Below the pieces are notes generated by a model that saw nothing but the letters and a program-made list of their open reading frames with translations, made no database searches and was not told where the DNA came from. Source: Aeoliella straminimaris (GTDB taxonomy: Bacteria > Planctomycetota > Planctomycetia > Pirellulales > Lacipirellulaceae). From it: DNA of 64,000 bases. Positions within the stretch are counted from its first letter, which is position 1, and each line of letters begins with the position of its first letter. The DNA lies in NCBI RefSeq assembly GCF_024054565.1, contig NZ_JAMXLR010000004.1:39121-103120 (forward strand), read 5' to 3'. Shown in pieces: positions 55,237-64,000 of the stretch. Both the position numbers and the translations under genes were made by a program.

Positions 55237-57225
55237 TTAATACGTGTCGTTTGAGCCGTTGGCGTTGCCGGTATTCGTCCCCGCTCCGGAGCCGGGCGTC
55301 CCGGTGACGGAATAGCCCGACGTCGTGTTGTTCGTTGCACTGTTGGTGGTGAGCGCTGTCGTGCTGCCGGCTGTAAAGTTCAGCTCGTAGCCGATGTCAT
55401 TGCCGCTGGACGTGTTATTCGAGATCACACCACCCAGACCTTGCAGGAGTTGCATTCCGTTCGTGCCATTCCCGTCGAACACGTTATTGCTGACCGTGCC
55501 TGTCCCTGTAGTTGCGCCCAGGAACAATCCGCTCTCAAGATTGTTTCTTGCCACATTACCCCTGAACGATCCTCCGGTGAGCTGGGCAATTTGAAATCCC
55601 GAATCCGTATTGCCATCGGCAGTGTTGTCGGCGATCGATCCACCGGCAACCTGGGAAAAACTATACCCTCGACCTCCATTGTCATTGGCTGTGTTGCCCG
55701 TTAGTTGTCCGCCATTCATGTTTTGGACGAACATCCCCGCCCCGCTGTTTCCGTTCGCAATGTTATCGGAGATCGTTCCGGCGTTCAGGGTCGCCACGAT
55801 CAGACCATCAGCATTACGTGAAAAGATGTTGTTACTTATTGTTCCGCCATTGAAAGAGGAGATACGCAGCCCGACGAGCCCGCCGGTTACTGAGTTGTTT
55901 ACGATATCGCCACTGACGCTAAGCAACTCGATGGCTCGGCTACTAGCCCCATTGACGACGTTGTGGTTGAGATTGATGCCTGTGATGTTTGCGCCAACAA
56001 TCCCTTCAAACGGATCCGTGATCGTAAATCCAGACACTTCCGTATTGTTTGCCAACGCAATCGCGGCGCCAGGATTAGGAGCATAGAGAATCTCGGTTAC
56101 GCCTCCCAGCCCCGTCAACGGCATTGCAAGCGTACCGAACTGAGTGCTGAGTGAATGGGACCTGCTTGCCGCCAACAGTCGGGTGCCGGGCGAGAGAATG
56201 ATGCTGTCGCCCACGTAGAGCCCTGGTTGGACCAGCACGACATCGGTGCCCGCGTTGCTAGCTGCCGCCAACGTTCCGTACGGTGTTTCGGCGGTTCCGT
56301 TTCCGCTTGCACCCGTTTGCACGTGCGTGAAAGTCAGTACGTTTCCAGACACCGAATCGCGGGCAAGTTCCGTTGAATTGACGACGTTTGCTTCAAGCGT
56401 TGTAACCGGTACGTTGTACTGCCGCCGGACAGGCACTGCCATTCGCTCGCATCGCGATTGGCCCGAAGGCGATGCGCCGCCGAAGTACCAAACCAATCCG
56501 GTGGAAGTTGTCGTACCGAACACCCGATCGTTGCGAATCGCCGCGTACGCTTCAAGCTGTGGTGTCAACCAACCTTGAACTCGTCCCATGGGTCCCCAAG
56601 CGTGGTTCGCGTCGCCACCCTCCGCCTGAAGATGATAGAATCCGAGGCCGAGTTCGACGGGCAGTGACCTCAACCTTCTGGCGACCTCGAAGTCGCCACC
56701 TTGCATTGAATCCAGCAGCAGGTCACCCGTTTGTTGCGTCACCGCCAGATTATTCGCTTGGTAATTCAGGCCGGTCACACGCGAGAACGGCTGGGAAACG
56801 GGACTGTTCGAATCCAAGTACACGTTGAAGCGGCTGCTCCACACGGGACCGAGAAGTTCCAGACCGAAGCCGTATTGGTGAACATCGTGATCAATCAAGT
56901 CGCTTTGGAAATCGCGACCATCCCAGTAGGCATTGACGCCGGCAATCAGGTCCCGTTGCTCGAAGAAATGCCTTGCACCAAGACCAACGCTGCCAGCATC
57001 ATCCCCATAATTGTCAAGTGTGTATTGAAGGTCAGCGTACCACAGCCACGTGTGGTTGCCGTCATACAGCAACGGTAGGAACGCTCCGCCGCGCGTGTAG
57101 CCTGCTTCATAACCCGGTTCTTCACCGAACTGATGTCCAATCGATCCGCGAGAATCGATCTGGGCTGCCGCAGGATTTGTCGCGAGTGCAGATAGGACGA
57201 TGAGGCTGATGTGCCAACATTTCAT
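55237..57225 (-). CDS. Inverse-autotransporter-like outer-membrane barrel with right-handed beta-helix passenger
   Basis: The 662-residue protein has a signal peptide (MKCWHISLIVLSALATNPAAA). From about residue 21 to 250 it has a beta-barrel domain resembling the intimin/invasin inverse autotransporter domain. Its cues are alternating aromatic strands such as SVGLGARHFFEQRDLIAGVNAYWDG, FGLELLGPVW and YAAIRNDRVFG. The remaining 400 residues form parallel beta-helix coils with asparagine ladders (SGDIVNNSVTGGLVGLRI, GTISNNIFSRNADGLIV, TISDNIANGNSGAGMF), typical of NosD/PbH1-type surface passengers. The ATG at 57225 is used; a TTG at 57240 is possible. It sits between two transposase fragments, suggesting acquisition. 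Adhesion or surface binding is an inference. Confidence 0.8.
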   Translation of the reverse strand: MKCWHISLIVLSALATNPAAAQIDSRGSIGHQFGEEPGYEAGYTRGGAFLPLLYDGNHTWLWYADLQYTLDNYGDDAGSVGLGARHFFEQRDLIAGVNAYWDGRDFQSDLIDHDVHQYGFGLELLGPVWSSRFNVYLDSNSPVSQPFSRVTGLNYQANNLAVTQQTGDLLLDSMQGGDFEVARRLRSLPVELGLGFYHLQAEGGDANHAWGPMGRVQGWLTPQLEAYAAIRNDRVFGTTTSTGLVWYFGGASPSGQSRCERMAVPVRRQYNVPVTTLEANVVNSTELARDSVSGNVLTFTHVQTGASGNGTAETPYGTLAAASNAGTDVVLVQPGLYVGDSIILSPGTRLLAASRSHSLSTQFGTLAMPLTGLGGVTEILYAPNPGAAIALANNTEVSGFTITDPFEGIVGANITGINLNHNVVNGASSRAIELLSVSGDIVNNSVTGGLVGLRISSFNGGTISNNIFSRNADGLIVATLNAGTISDNIANGNSGAGMFVQNMNGGQLTGNTANDNGGRGYSFSQVAGGSIADNTADGNTDSGFQIAQLTGGSFRGNVARNNLESGLFLGATTGTGTVSNNVFDGNGTNGMQLLQGLGGVISNNTSSGNDIGYELNFTAGSTTALTTNSATNNTTSGYSVTGTPGSGAGTNTGNANGSNDTY

Positions 57226-57251
57226 GAGCGCGATCGCCAATTGTCTGAGTT

Positions 57252-57257
57252 AGTATA
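57252..57257 (-). promoter_or_regulatory. Possible -10 box of the barrel/beta-helix gene
   Basis: TATACT on the minus strand, in an unusually AT-rich 50-base stretch directly upstream of the start. A clear -35 partner is not visible. Confidence 0.35.
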
Positions 57258-57490
57258 TATTAAGTAATTATCGGAGGAATGCTGCATATTTCTTTAGTCG
57301 GCCGAGCCAAGCAGCCAAGACCCGCGGACCACGAAATCTCGTGTAGTGATTATTTGGCGTACAGTCTTACGACGGGCGGAACTTGAAACGCTGCATAAGC
57401 AGGTCAAGCAGAAACGGGGGCAGGACTGCTCTGTCGAAAACCCGCTCTAGCTAGCTAAACCAACCGTTTGTCTGGTCCGTATCTTGGAGC

Positions 57491-57649
57491 ATGGCGAAGA
57501 CGAGCAAATCTCCGAAACGTATTCTGCGGGTCGCCCACCAGCTTGGCAAACAGAGGCTACGGACCTATTCACACCGCTTTAGTCCGAAGAAGTTTAAGAA
57601 TCGCCACCCCACCCACGGATCGATCTGCAGTCTACTCGCCAAGCCATAA
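57491..57649 (+). pseudogene. DDE transposase N-terminal fragment
   Basis: The frame MAKTSKSPKRILRVAHQLG continues with KQRLRTYSHRFSPKKF. This matches the start of IS4/IS5-like transposases common in planctomycetes, where SPKKF is normally followed by a QLFACL segment. Here the similarity ends after SPKKF (about 57597) and a stop follows at 57649, so only about 35 family residues remain. TTGGAGC lies just upstream of the ATG as in an intact copy. The fragment probably comes from the same element family as the C-terminal piece at 55059. Confidence 0.65.
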
Positions 57650-58075
57650 CGGCATCGTGCACGCCATCTGACGGGATCGAACGTCGCCCGGCGCAGCGGT
57701 CGCGCTACCGCCTGCAGTTCGAAGAATCTCTACGGCGCAGCGGCTGGACCACCCGAAGCAATTTGAAGCTGACCGAAACTGATGGAGGTGGCAGCGACCG
57801 CCGAAGTTGCACGCGTGGTGCTTTTCGCCGGGTCCTCTCCCAATAGCTCCGGCCCACCGTTGAACATAACCTTCGCAGGGGAAATCACTACGCCTGCAGT
57901 TCTCTTCCTCACACCCGTGCAATCCGTTCCTTGCGACATGCATGAAACTGACGCAAACTATTGTGCCTAAACGAGTTGCGTCCAGCAGGGCATCTGTGCA
58001 ACAAGGGTTCGAAGTAGCCAGGATAGAGGCCAACATCTGCAGTCTCAATAAGCGTTTGGTGGCCCAAATCCTAAC
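57650..58075. other. 426-base region before hsdR 3' end
   Basis: No supported gene. A minus-strand open frame at 57730-57939 reads like a secreted-protein tail (VISPAKVMFNGGPELLGEDP) but has no recognised start context or family and may be a decayed remnant. Confidence 0.4.
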
Positions 58076-61000
58076 TCAACCGACCCACTCCCCGCAGAGT
58101 ACCTCGGCTTGCTCCAGAACGGTTCGCGTTGCACTCTCTTGCAGGTCCGGCGGATAGCCGTACTTCTTTAAGATACGGCGGACCATCACTCGCATTTTGG
58201 CTCGTACTGTCTCTTTGAGTTGCCAGTCGATCGACGCGTTGGCCTTCACCTTCTCGACCAGTTCCTGGGCGATGACGGCCAGCTGGGCGTCACCCATCAC
58301 GTCCACCGCGCTCTCGTTGGCCGCCAGGGCGTCGTAGAAGGCCGACTCGTCGTCATTGAGACCCAACTGCTCTCCGCGGCCCTCTGCGTCTCGCATGTGC
58401 TTGGCCAGCCGGATGAGCTCGTCCAGGACCTCCTGAGTGGTGATCGCCCGGTTGTGGTAAGAGTTGATCGCCTTCTTGAGCATCTCGGCGAACGAACGTG
58501 ATTGCACCACGTTCTTTCGCCTGCGCGTCTTGATCTCCCCTTTCAACAGCTTGCGAAGCAGTTCCACGGCCAGGTTCCGCTGCGGCATGTCACGCACTTC
58601 GGCCAGGAATTCGTCGCTGAGGATCGAGATGTCCGGCCGCTCGAGCCCAGCCGCAGAGAACACGTCGATCACTTCGTCGCCGGCAGATACCGCCCGGGAA
58701 ACTAACTGGCGGATGGCGTGGTCGAGCTCGGCCGGGTCGCGCTCGCCGCTTTCCCGTTTCAAGAAGGCCGACCGCACCGCCTGGAAAAAGGCCACATCCT
58801 CGCGGATCCGCTCTGCCTCAGCATGCGTCGGACAGAGGGCGTACGCTCGCGATAGGTCATAGACCGTCCGGCACCATCGCTCCTTGCCATCGGCCGGGTC
58901 GGCGGCCAGCAAATACTCCTGCGCCGGCCCAAGTAGTGCCAAACGGTCGGCGACGCTGTCGGTCTTCCAAACGGACCAGTCAAAGCCATGTAGCATGTCG
59001 CAGCAGACCTCGTACTTCTCCAGCATCGCGGCGACAGCTTCGGCCGTGTCGATGGCCGTCTCACCGCGCCCACCGCTCTGCGTGTAGGTGTGCATCGCTT
59101 TCTTGAGCTGGTCGGCGATGCCCAGGTAGTCGACCACCAATCCGCCGGGCTTGTCGCGAAACACCCGGTTTACCCGAGCAATCGCCTGCATCAGCCCGTG
59201 CCCCTGCATCGGCTTGTCGACGTACATGGTCGTCAGGCAGGGGGCGTCGAAGCCGGTGAGCCACATGTCGCGGACGATGACGATCTGAAACTGGTGCTCG
59301 GGATTCTTGAAGTCTTTTGCCATTTCCTTCCGCCGCTGCTTGCTGCGGATGTGTGGCTGCCAGTCCAGCGGATCGGACGCCAAACCGGTCATGATGATCT
59401 TGAGAGCTCCAGAGTCGTCATCCTCGCTGTGCCATTCAGGCCGCAGAGCAACCAGGGCATTGTAGAGATCGACGCAAATCCGGCGGCTCATACAGACGAT
59501 CATCGCCTTGCCGGCCATTGCTTCCTGCCGCTTGTCCCAATGGGCCACCAGGTCCTCGGCAATCAGCTTCAGCCGCCGTTCGGTGCCAACCACTGCCTCC
59601 AGCGCCGCCCACTTGGTCTTCAGCTGCTCCCGTTTCGACTCCTCCTCGCCTTCGGTGACCTGGCCAAACTCCTCGTCGATCTTTGGTAGCTGTCTCTCTT
59701 CGAGTTCCAACTTGACCAGCCGACTCTCGTAGTAGATCGGCACCGTCGCGTTATCTTTGACCGCCTGCTGGATGTCGTAGATGTCGATATAGTTGCCGAA
59801 GACCGCCTGCGTGTTCTTGTCGCCCAGTTCGATCGGGGTACCGGTGAAGCCGATGAATGTAGCGTTCGGCAGCGCGTCGCGCATGTGGCGCGCGAATCCG
59901 TCGATCATATCGTACTGGCTGCGATGGGCTTCGTCCGCCATCACCACGATGTTTCTGCGGTCCGACAGCTTTGGATAGACCGTCTCGTCTTTGGCCGGGA
60001 AGAACTTCTGGATCGTGGTGAACACCACTCCGCCCGAAGCCACGGACAGCAACTTTTGCAGCTGGCCGCGGCTGTCCGACTGCTGGGGTGCTTGCCGCAA
60101 TAGCTGACTGCAGCGGGCGAATTGACCGAACAGCTGATCGTCCAGGTCGTTGCGGTCGGTCAGCACCACCAGCGTGGGATTCTTCATCTCCGGCTCGCCA
60201 ATGATACGGCCGGCATAGAACGTCATCGACAGACTCTTGCCCGAGCCCTGGGTGTGCCACACTACGCCTGCTCGCTGGTCGCCGGTGGCCGGTGGCCGAG
60301 GATGCCGCTACGGTCTCTCGAGCCGCTTTCTCAACCGCATGGAACTGATGGTACTGGGCGAGAATCTTGTAAGTGCTGTCGCTGTCGGTGTCGTGCTCAA
60401 AAGCGATGTAGTGCTTGATGAGCGTCGTCACCCGCGACTTGTCGAACACACCACGGACCAGCAGTTCCAGCTCGATCAGCCCCGCCGGCGGATCGCCCCC
60501 GTCGATGGTCCGCCACGGCTTGAACCACTCCTTACCAGCCGTCAGCGAGCCAATCCGGGCGTTGAGTCCATCGGTGACTACCAAGAGCTCGTTGTAGGCG
60601 AACAGCGTCGGCAGCTGCAGTTTGTAGGTCTGCAGCTGATTGAAGGCACTCCAGATGGTCGCTCCCTCGTCCAGCGCGGCCTTGAGCTCCAGCACCGCGA
60701 CCGGCAGGCCATTGATGAACGCCACGATGTCGGGCCGACGGTTGTGCTGGCCTTCCACGACGGTGAACTGATCGACCGCCAGGTAGTCGTTCTCGTCCGC
60801 ATCGTCGCTCACCAGCCGCACCCGGTCTCCCTTCACGGTGCCATCAGCGCGGCTGTATTCCACCTCAACGCCATCCCGCAGCATCGCGTGGAATTTTTGA
60901 TTATTCACTACCAGTGAGGGTGACGCCGGACGCAGCACCTGTTTGAGGGCATCCTCGCGAGCCGACTCGGGGATATCGGGATTCAGCCGATAGATCGCCT

Positions 61001-61160
61001 CCCGTAGCCGATCCACCAGCACGACGTCGCCATACGACTCCCGCTCCGCGCCCGGTTCCCCGGGGGCGATGTCCTGCCCGTGGGTGATCTCGAAGCCGAG
61101 GTCGGCGAACCACTGAAGGGTCTGCTGTTCGAGGGCGTGTTCGTTGAGAGGGTCGGGCAT
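58076..61160 (-). pseudogene. hsdR: Type I restriction enzyme R subunit, frameshifted by a 7-bp duplication
   Basis: HsdR is the translocase/nuclease of type I restriction systems. The N-terminal frame (ATG at 61160, LNEHALEQQTLQWFADLG, FEITHGQDIAPGEPGAERESY) carries the nuclease motif RPDIVAFINGLPVAVLELK at about 142-160. The downstream frame carries Walker [24 protein letters not shown] (DEAH box) and [15 protein letters not shown], and continues to a natural stop at 58076. The two frames meet at about 60290, where GGTGGCC is present twice in tandem (60284-60297). Removing one copy restores a single frame of normal length (about 1026 residues) reading [20 protein letters not shown]. As written, the protein is cut off shortly after the nuclease domain. 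Confidence 0.93.
60284..60297. repeat. 7-bp tandem duplication inside hsdR
   Basis: GGTGGCC repeated twice (period seven over 60282-60298, CCGGTGG units). The net gain of seven bases shifts the frame by one, and the uninterrupted reading frame is recovered with one copy. Confidence 0.9.
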
Positions 61161-61168
61161 GGTTCTTG

Positions 61169-61966
61169 TCAGCTACGAGTGCTTTGTGACTTCAGCCATT
61201 TCTTGGCGACAGGATGCTTACGCCATGCTCCGCCAATAGCATCCATGCAGACGATCGCTTCGCTCTCGTCGCCTGGGCTATAGTATCCGGGGCCCTGCTT
61301 GGGCAGCCGCTTGCGACCCACGAGGTAGGCTTCGACGTACTGGTTCGCGTCGCGAGCTTCGGACAGTGCTGCGGTGGCTGCGTCGAGGTCGTCGTCCAAG
61401 ACTCGTGCGAGCACACGAGCCCAGGCAAACATCGCACTACCCTCCTCAGCATACTCAAGAAGCAGGTGGTCCGCACCTTTCAGGTTGCCAAGCTCCAGAT
61501 ACCACCCCAAGAGCGAATAGCGGAGCCCCTGATTGTCGTTCGGATTCAGCCGCAACATCTCCTCGACGTGCTCGATCGCCTCCTCGGTTTCCCCCACGTC
61601 GTACAGCAACGAGGCCAGCTCCGCCCGCACGCGCATGTAAGGCCGAGTCTCCAGCAGGCCCCAGAAAATACCCTCGTTCTCGCGGAAGAACTTCTTGCCG
61701 AAATTCTTTTCGGCCCGGTCGACGGTTCGCCGGAGATTCTCGACCAGTTCGGCCTTATTCTCGCTGCCGAGCTGCGAGAGGATGTGCAGCGCGTCGATGC
61801 AGTTGGGGTCGATCTCGGCCGCCCGGGTCGCGGCGGCGGCCGCCGCCTCGTAGTCGCCGGAAGCCATAGCCTCCATGGCTTCGAACGCCAGTTCCTGGGC
61901 GTCGAATTGTCGGTCGGAACCGCCGCCGAACATGCCCTGCAGTACCGACTCGGACATGTGCGGCAT
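61169..61966 (-). CDS. ST7-like TPR protein inside the type I restriction operon
   Basis: A 265-residue alpha-helical protein. It has TPR-like helices (AFEAMEAMASGDYEAAAAAATRAAEIDP) and a block close to bacterial ST7/TPR relatives: FFRENEGIFWGLLETRPYM, then AIEHVEEMLRLNPNDNQGLRYSLLGWYLELG. The gene sits between hsdS and hsdR in the same direction, eight bases before hsdR. The ATG at 61966 has no ribosome-binding site. The same frame extends upstream to 62053 as a lysine-rich stretch (AKRPSKKKATPKKATKRT) that starts with ATC, six bases after GGGAG. A rare ATC start, or a start codon mutated from ATG, is therefore possible. Function in the operon is unknown. Confidence 0.8.
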   Translation of the reverse strand: MPHMSESVLQGMFGGGSDRQFDAQELAFEAMEAMASGDYEAAAAAATRAAEIDPNCIDALHILSQLGSENKAELVENLRRTVDRAEKNFGKKFFRENEGIFWGLLETRPYMRVRAELASLLYDVGETEEAIEHVEEMLRLNPNDNQGLRYSLLGWYLELGNLKGADHLLLEYAEEGSAMFAWARVLARVLDDDLDAATAALSEARDANQYVEAYLVGRKRLPKQGPGYYSPGDESEAIVCMDAIGGAWRKHPVAKKWLKSQSTRS

Positions 61967-62080
61967 TGGTGGACCGGAGGGTGGCTTGGTTTCCTTGGTC
62001 CGTTTGGTGGCCTTTTTGGGCGTGGCCTTCTTTTTGCTTGGTCGTTTGGCGATGGTTCACTCCCTTCGATAGGTAACGAT

Positions 62081-63394
62081 TCACTCCCCCACAATCTCAG
62101 CCGCCTCGCCAACTCGAATCTCGCCGCTCAGCAGTTTCGGCAACAGCGTGTCGCGAAGCGCCGAGAGAGTTTGGGATTGCAGCGCATTCTGATAGCAGGA
62201 TCGATATAGAGGGCCAGCGCATTGATCAAAAGCATGAAGAATGGTAGCAGGTGGCGAGCAGAAATGGAGGCGACGCATATCTGCAACGGTCACATGCCCA
62301 AGCCCCGTTGTTTGCTTGTTGCGAGCAATCTCGATTAGCGCGGGGCGCAGATACTTTAACATGTAGTAGACAAAGTGAAGCTGCGCCTCAGAATCAGCGT
62401 CTATCTTGAAGATGTGCTGGTTAAGCAGACCAGGACCAAGCGACCAAACAAAAGTATCGAGGGAAGTATCTGGGCTGCCCGACCACGAGTACAAAAGCGT
62501 GCCAGAGTCTATGCGGTACTTAGGGTCGAGGTCCTGCCTATTGGAGTACTTCGTCTGCGCAGAGATACCTGACTTTAATTCAGCAATTTTGATGACCGGT
62601 AGTCCATCCTCAGGCTCGCAAAAGTGCTCGCCACGAAATGTCGCACCATTTATGAAACGCGCTGTATCGTACACGGGAGATGTCCTCCACCCCCGCGGCA
62701 CCTTCCCCAGCTCTGTATCCTCAAACCCATCCGGAAACAGGGCGGCCGTGGCGGGGTCCATGCCGGCGGGCTGGCGGCCGTCAAGTTTGGCCCGCACCGG
62801 GTCGAAGTCGACGAACCAGCTTTTGAACACGGCCCGGGCGATGCCCTCCAAAGTCTCGTTCATCCGCCGGTTCAGCTCAATCTTCTCATCCAGCGTCCCC
62901 AGGATACGGGCGATGGCCTTCTGCTCGGCGAGGGGAGGAAGCTGCATGCGAAGCTTCCGCGCTGCCCCCACATTGAAATGCTGTTGTACAGCACCTACTA
63001 GATGTGAATGCACATGGTGCTTCGCTGCGGAATTTAAATAGTAGACTAGGAAGCGTCGGTCGATTTCTGGCCCACAGCGTACGATTACAAGATCAGAGCA
63101 GTTTGCCTCAGGAAGAGTGTCGGGCACGAGAGCCGCAGCGCCTGGTTTCCCCGTTCGAACAATTACTACGTCCCCTGGTGACAACGTAGACTTCTTCAGC
63201 CTACCGTGGAATTCGCGGCTAATGTATTTCATGTCGTCCCACACAATATTGAATGGGTCGACATTCTTACTGCGTAAAAACGGCACTCCAGTTTCGACAT
63301 ACTCACTCGTCATCGAGCCCACGTGCCCAACGATGAGCTCTTCCGCGACATCTTCCAATAGGGCTTCGCTCCAGGTGCCATTCTCACTCCCCAT
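62081..63394 (-). CDS. hsdS: Type I restriction-modification specificity subunit
   Basis: HsdS determines the DNA sequence recognised by the type I complex. The 437-residue protein has two target-recognition domains (about 1-145 and 215-370). Each is followed by a helical spacer: LPPLAEQKAIARILGTLDEKIELNRRMNETLEGIARAVF and a second spacer ending LRDTLLPKLLSGEIRV. The central KSWFVDFDPVRAKLDG is typical. The ATG at 63394 has GGAGGGG seven bases upstream, so the longer frame to 63451 is rejected. The frame is intact. It lies upstream of the ST7-like gene and hsdR in the same direction; hsdM would be expected further upstream, beyond the window. Confidence 0.95.
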   Translation of the reverse strand: MGSENGTWSEALLEDVAEELIVGHVGSMTSEYVETGVPFLRSKNVDPFNIVWDDMKYISREFHGRLKKSTLSPGDVVIVRTGKPGAAALVPDTLPEANCSDLVIVRCGPEIDRRFLVYYLNSAAKHHVHSHLVGAVQQHFNVGAARKLRMQLPPLAEQKAIARILGTLDEKIELNRRMNETLEGIARAVFKSWFVDFDPVRAKLDGRQPAGMDPATAALFPDGFEDTELGKVPRGWRTSPVYDTARFINGATFRGEHFCEPEDGLPVIKIAELKSGISAQTKYSNRQDLDPKYRIDSGTLLYSWSGSPDTSLDTFVWSLGPGLLNQHIFKIDADSEAQLHFVYYMLKYLRPALIEIARNKQTTGLGHVTVADMRRLHFCSPPATILHAFDQCAGPLYRSCYQNALQSQTLSALRDTLLPKLLSGEIRVGEAAEIVGE

Positions 63395-63468
63395 AACCAA
63401 GCCCCTCCAAGTTCGACTTGATCGCCGCTTCCAGCTTCGCACTCTCGGCAAACTGCTCGCTGTCCGTA

Positions 63469-63838
63469 TTAAACACCGTCGTCTTCCTTCTCTTCTGGCG
63501 GCTGGAGCTTCTTTGTGTCCTCGACGAACTTGTCGAAGTCGCTCGTGGGCTGGGTTGCTTCAATGCGGCGCTGAGTGGCCTCGTATTGTTCGAACTGTTC
63601 GACCGCCAGCCGATCAGCGACTTTCTTCTGAACTTTGCCAGCGTGCTTCAGCACCGCGCGGTCGTTAAACTCCAGAAACCCGTCTAACTTGCCGACCTAG
63701 GCGGCCATGGTCATGGTCTGGTGCCGCCGAGCCTGGTCTTCGGCGTAGTCGAGATACATGGTGACAACGCGGTTGAGCTCAGAGAGTTCGTCCTGGCTTA
63801 GAACGTGTTTTGAAATTGCCTGAATAGCCAAAAACAGC
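63469..63838 (-). pseudogene. rhuM: RhuM-family gene remnant with nonsense codon, 5' end cut by an IS
   Basis: RhuM-like proteins are often encoded between hsdM and hsdS; their role is unproven. The minus-strand frame reads SKHVLSQDELSELNRVVTMY, then LDYAEDQARRHQTMTMAA, then a TAG at 63697-63699 where family members have tryptophan. It continues VGKLDGFLEFNDRAVLKHAG and ends QPTSDFDKFVEDTKKLQ. One base change (TGG to TAG) thus breaks the gene. Similarity starts abruptly at about 63830, where the IS5-type element begins, so the N-terminal two thirds is missing from the window. Confidence 0.8.
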
Positions 63839-63884
63839 TACGGCTCCCTCTTTTGGTTAGCAGCCTCAAGGAAGGAGCCGCAGC
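63837..63884. repeat. Imperfect 14-bp inverted repeat just before the IS5-family transposase start
   Basis: GCTACGGCTCCCTC (63837-63850) and GAAGGAGCCGCAGC (63871-63884) pair with two mismatches. The right arm ends at the base before the ATG, so a hairpin there would cover the ribosome-binding site. It may also include the element's left terminus. Confidence 0.5.
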
Positions 63885-64000
63885 ATGAAAACGGAGTGTC
63901 AGTATTCCAGTGATTTGACGAACAAGCAATGGCAATCGGTTCGGCAGTTGTTGCCACCTCCCACCCGACGGGGTCGGCCGCAGATCGATCGTCGGCGGAT
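63885..64000 (+). CDS. IS5-family transposase, N-terminal part (runs off the right edge)
   Basis: The first 38 codons are visible. YSSDLTNKQWQSVRQLLPPP followed by TRRGRPQIDRRRI is the characteristic N-terminus of IS5-family (DUF4096-type) transposases. AAGGAG lies nine to ten bases before the ATG, inside a hairpin arm. The element interrupts the rhuM-like gene at about 63830. The catalytic domain is beyond the window. Confidence 0.85.
   Translation, partial: MKTECQYSSDLTNKQWQSVRQLLPPPTRRGRPQIDRRR

Noticed and set aside
57730..57939. 69-codon minus-strand frame resembling a secreted-protein tail
   Set aside because: No family, signal peptide or ribosome-binding site; kept only as a note in the intergenic entry.
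58005..58025. GGGTTCGAAG, similar to a tRNA T-loop
   Set aside because: No complementary stems or upstream tRNA arms are present.

Overview
The window looks like a chromosomal segment of a planctomycete, probably Pirellulales-like. Supporting signs are the GC-rich coding sequence, an ECF sigma factor directly upstream of a giant DWG-type Ser/Thr kinase with TPRs, PEP-CTERM-type secreted proteins, zinc-ribbon membrane proteins, a Tat-exported Gfo/Idh/MocA oxidoreductase and many BlaI/M56- and DinB-type accessory domains. No rRNA, tRNA or CRISPR array was recognised.

Layout. 0-6 kb: the chromosome partition genes parB (cut by the left edge) and parA, with four parS-like palindromes at 4.3 and 6.0 kb. 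Between them lie four tandem paralogous membrane proteins and a Tat-type oxidoreductase. 6-26.8 kb: mostly housekeeping genes. These are a DUF1015 protein, an MBL-DinB fusion, an acyltransferase, ahcY with its terminator, trpF, an ExeA-like ATPase with an acidic tail, a nucleotide-sugar epimerase, two phosphofructokinase paralogues, a DUF6807 protein, a secreted metzincin-like protease, an aldo/keto reductase, acetyl-CoA synthetase and a VWA protein. 27-31.5 kb: a BlaI repressor with an operator on its own promoter, next to a giant BlaR1/M56-like protein. 31.6-41.4 kb: a CzcBA-type metal efflux operon with a His-rich secreted small protein, then an MMPL/RND exporter with a secreted partner.

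From about 41.8 kb the window becomes accessory in character. A two-gene cassette (43-45 kb) encodes a carbohydrate-binding-module/EEP phosphohydrolase and a two-HKD phospholipase-D-like protein. It is followed by a tyrosine-recombinase remnant, the sigma factor/kinase pair, a PEP-CTERM protein, an IS256 transposase, and an inverse-autotransporter-like barrel with a beta-helix passenger lying between two fragments of a DDE transposase. At the right end is a decaying type I restriction locus: hsdR frameshifted by a 7-bp tandem duplication, an ST7-like TPR gene, hsdS, and a rhuM pseudogene with a nonsense codon whose 5' part is cut off by an IS5-family element that runs off the window. hsdM is not in the window.

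The most promising candidates for something undescribed are the CBM/EEP + PLD pair, the ST7-like gene inside the restriction operon, the barrel/beta-helix protein, and the kinase with a duplicated C-terminal domain. All functions are inferred from sequence motifs by eye; no database search was run.
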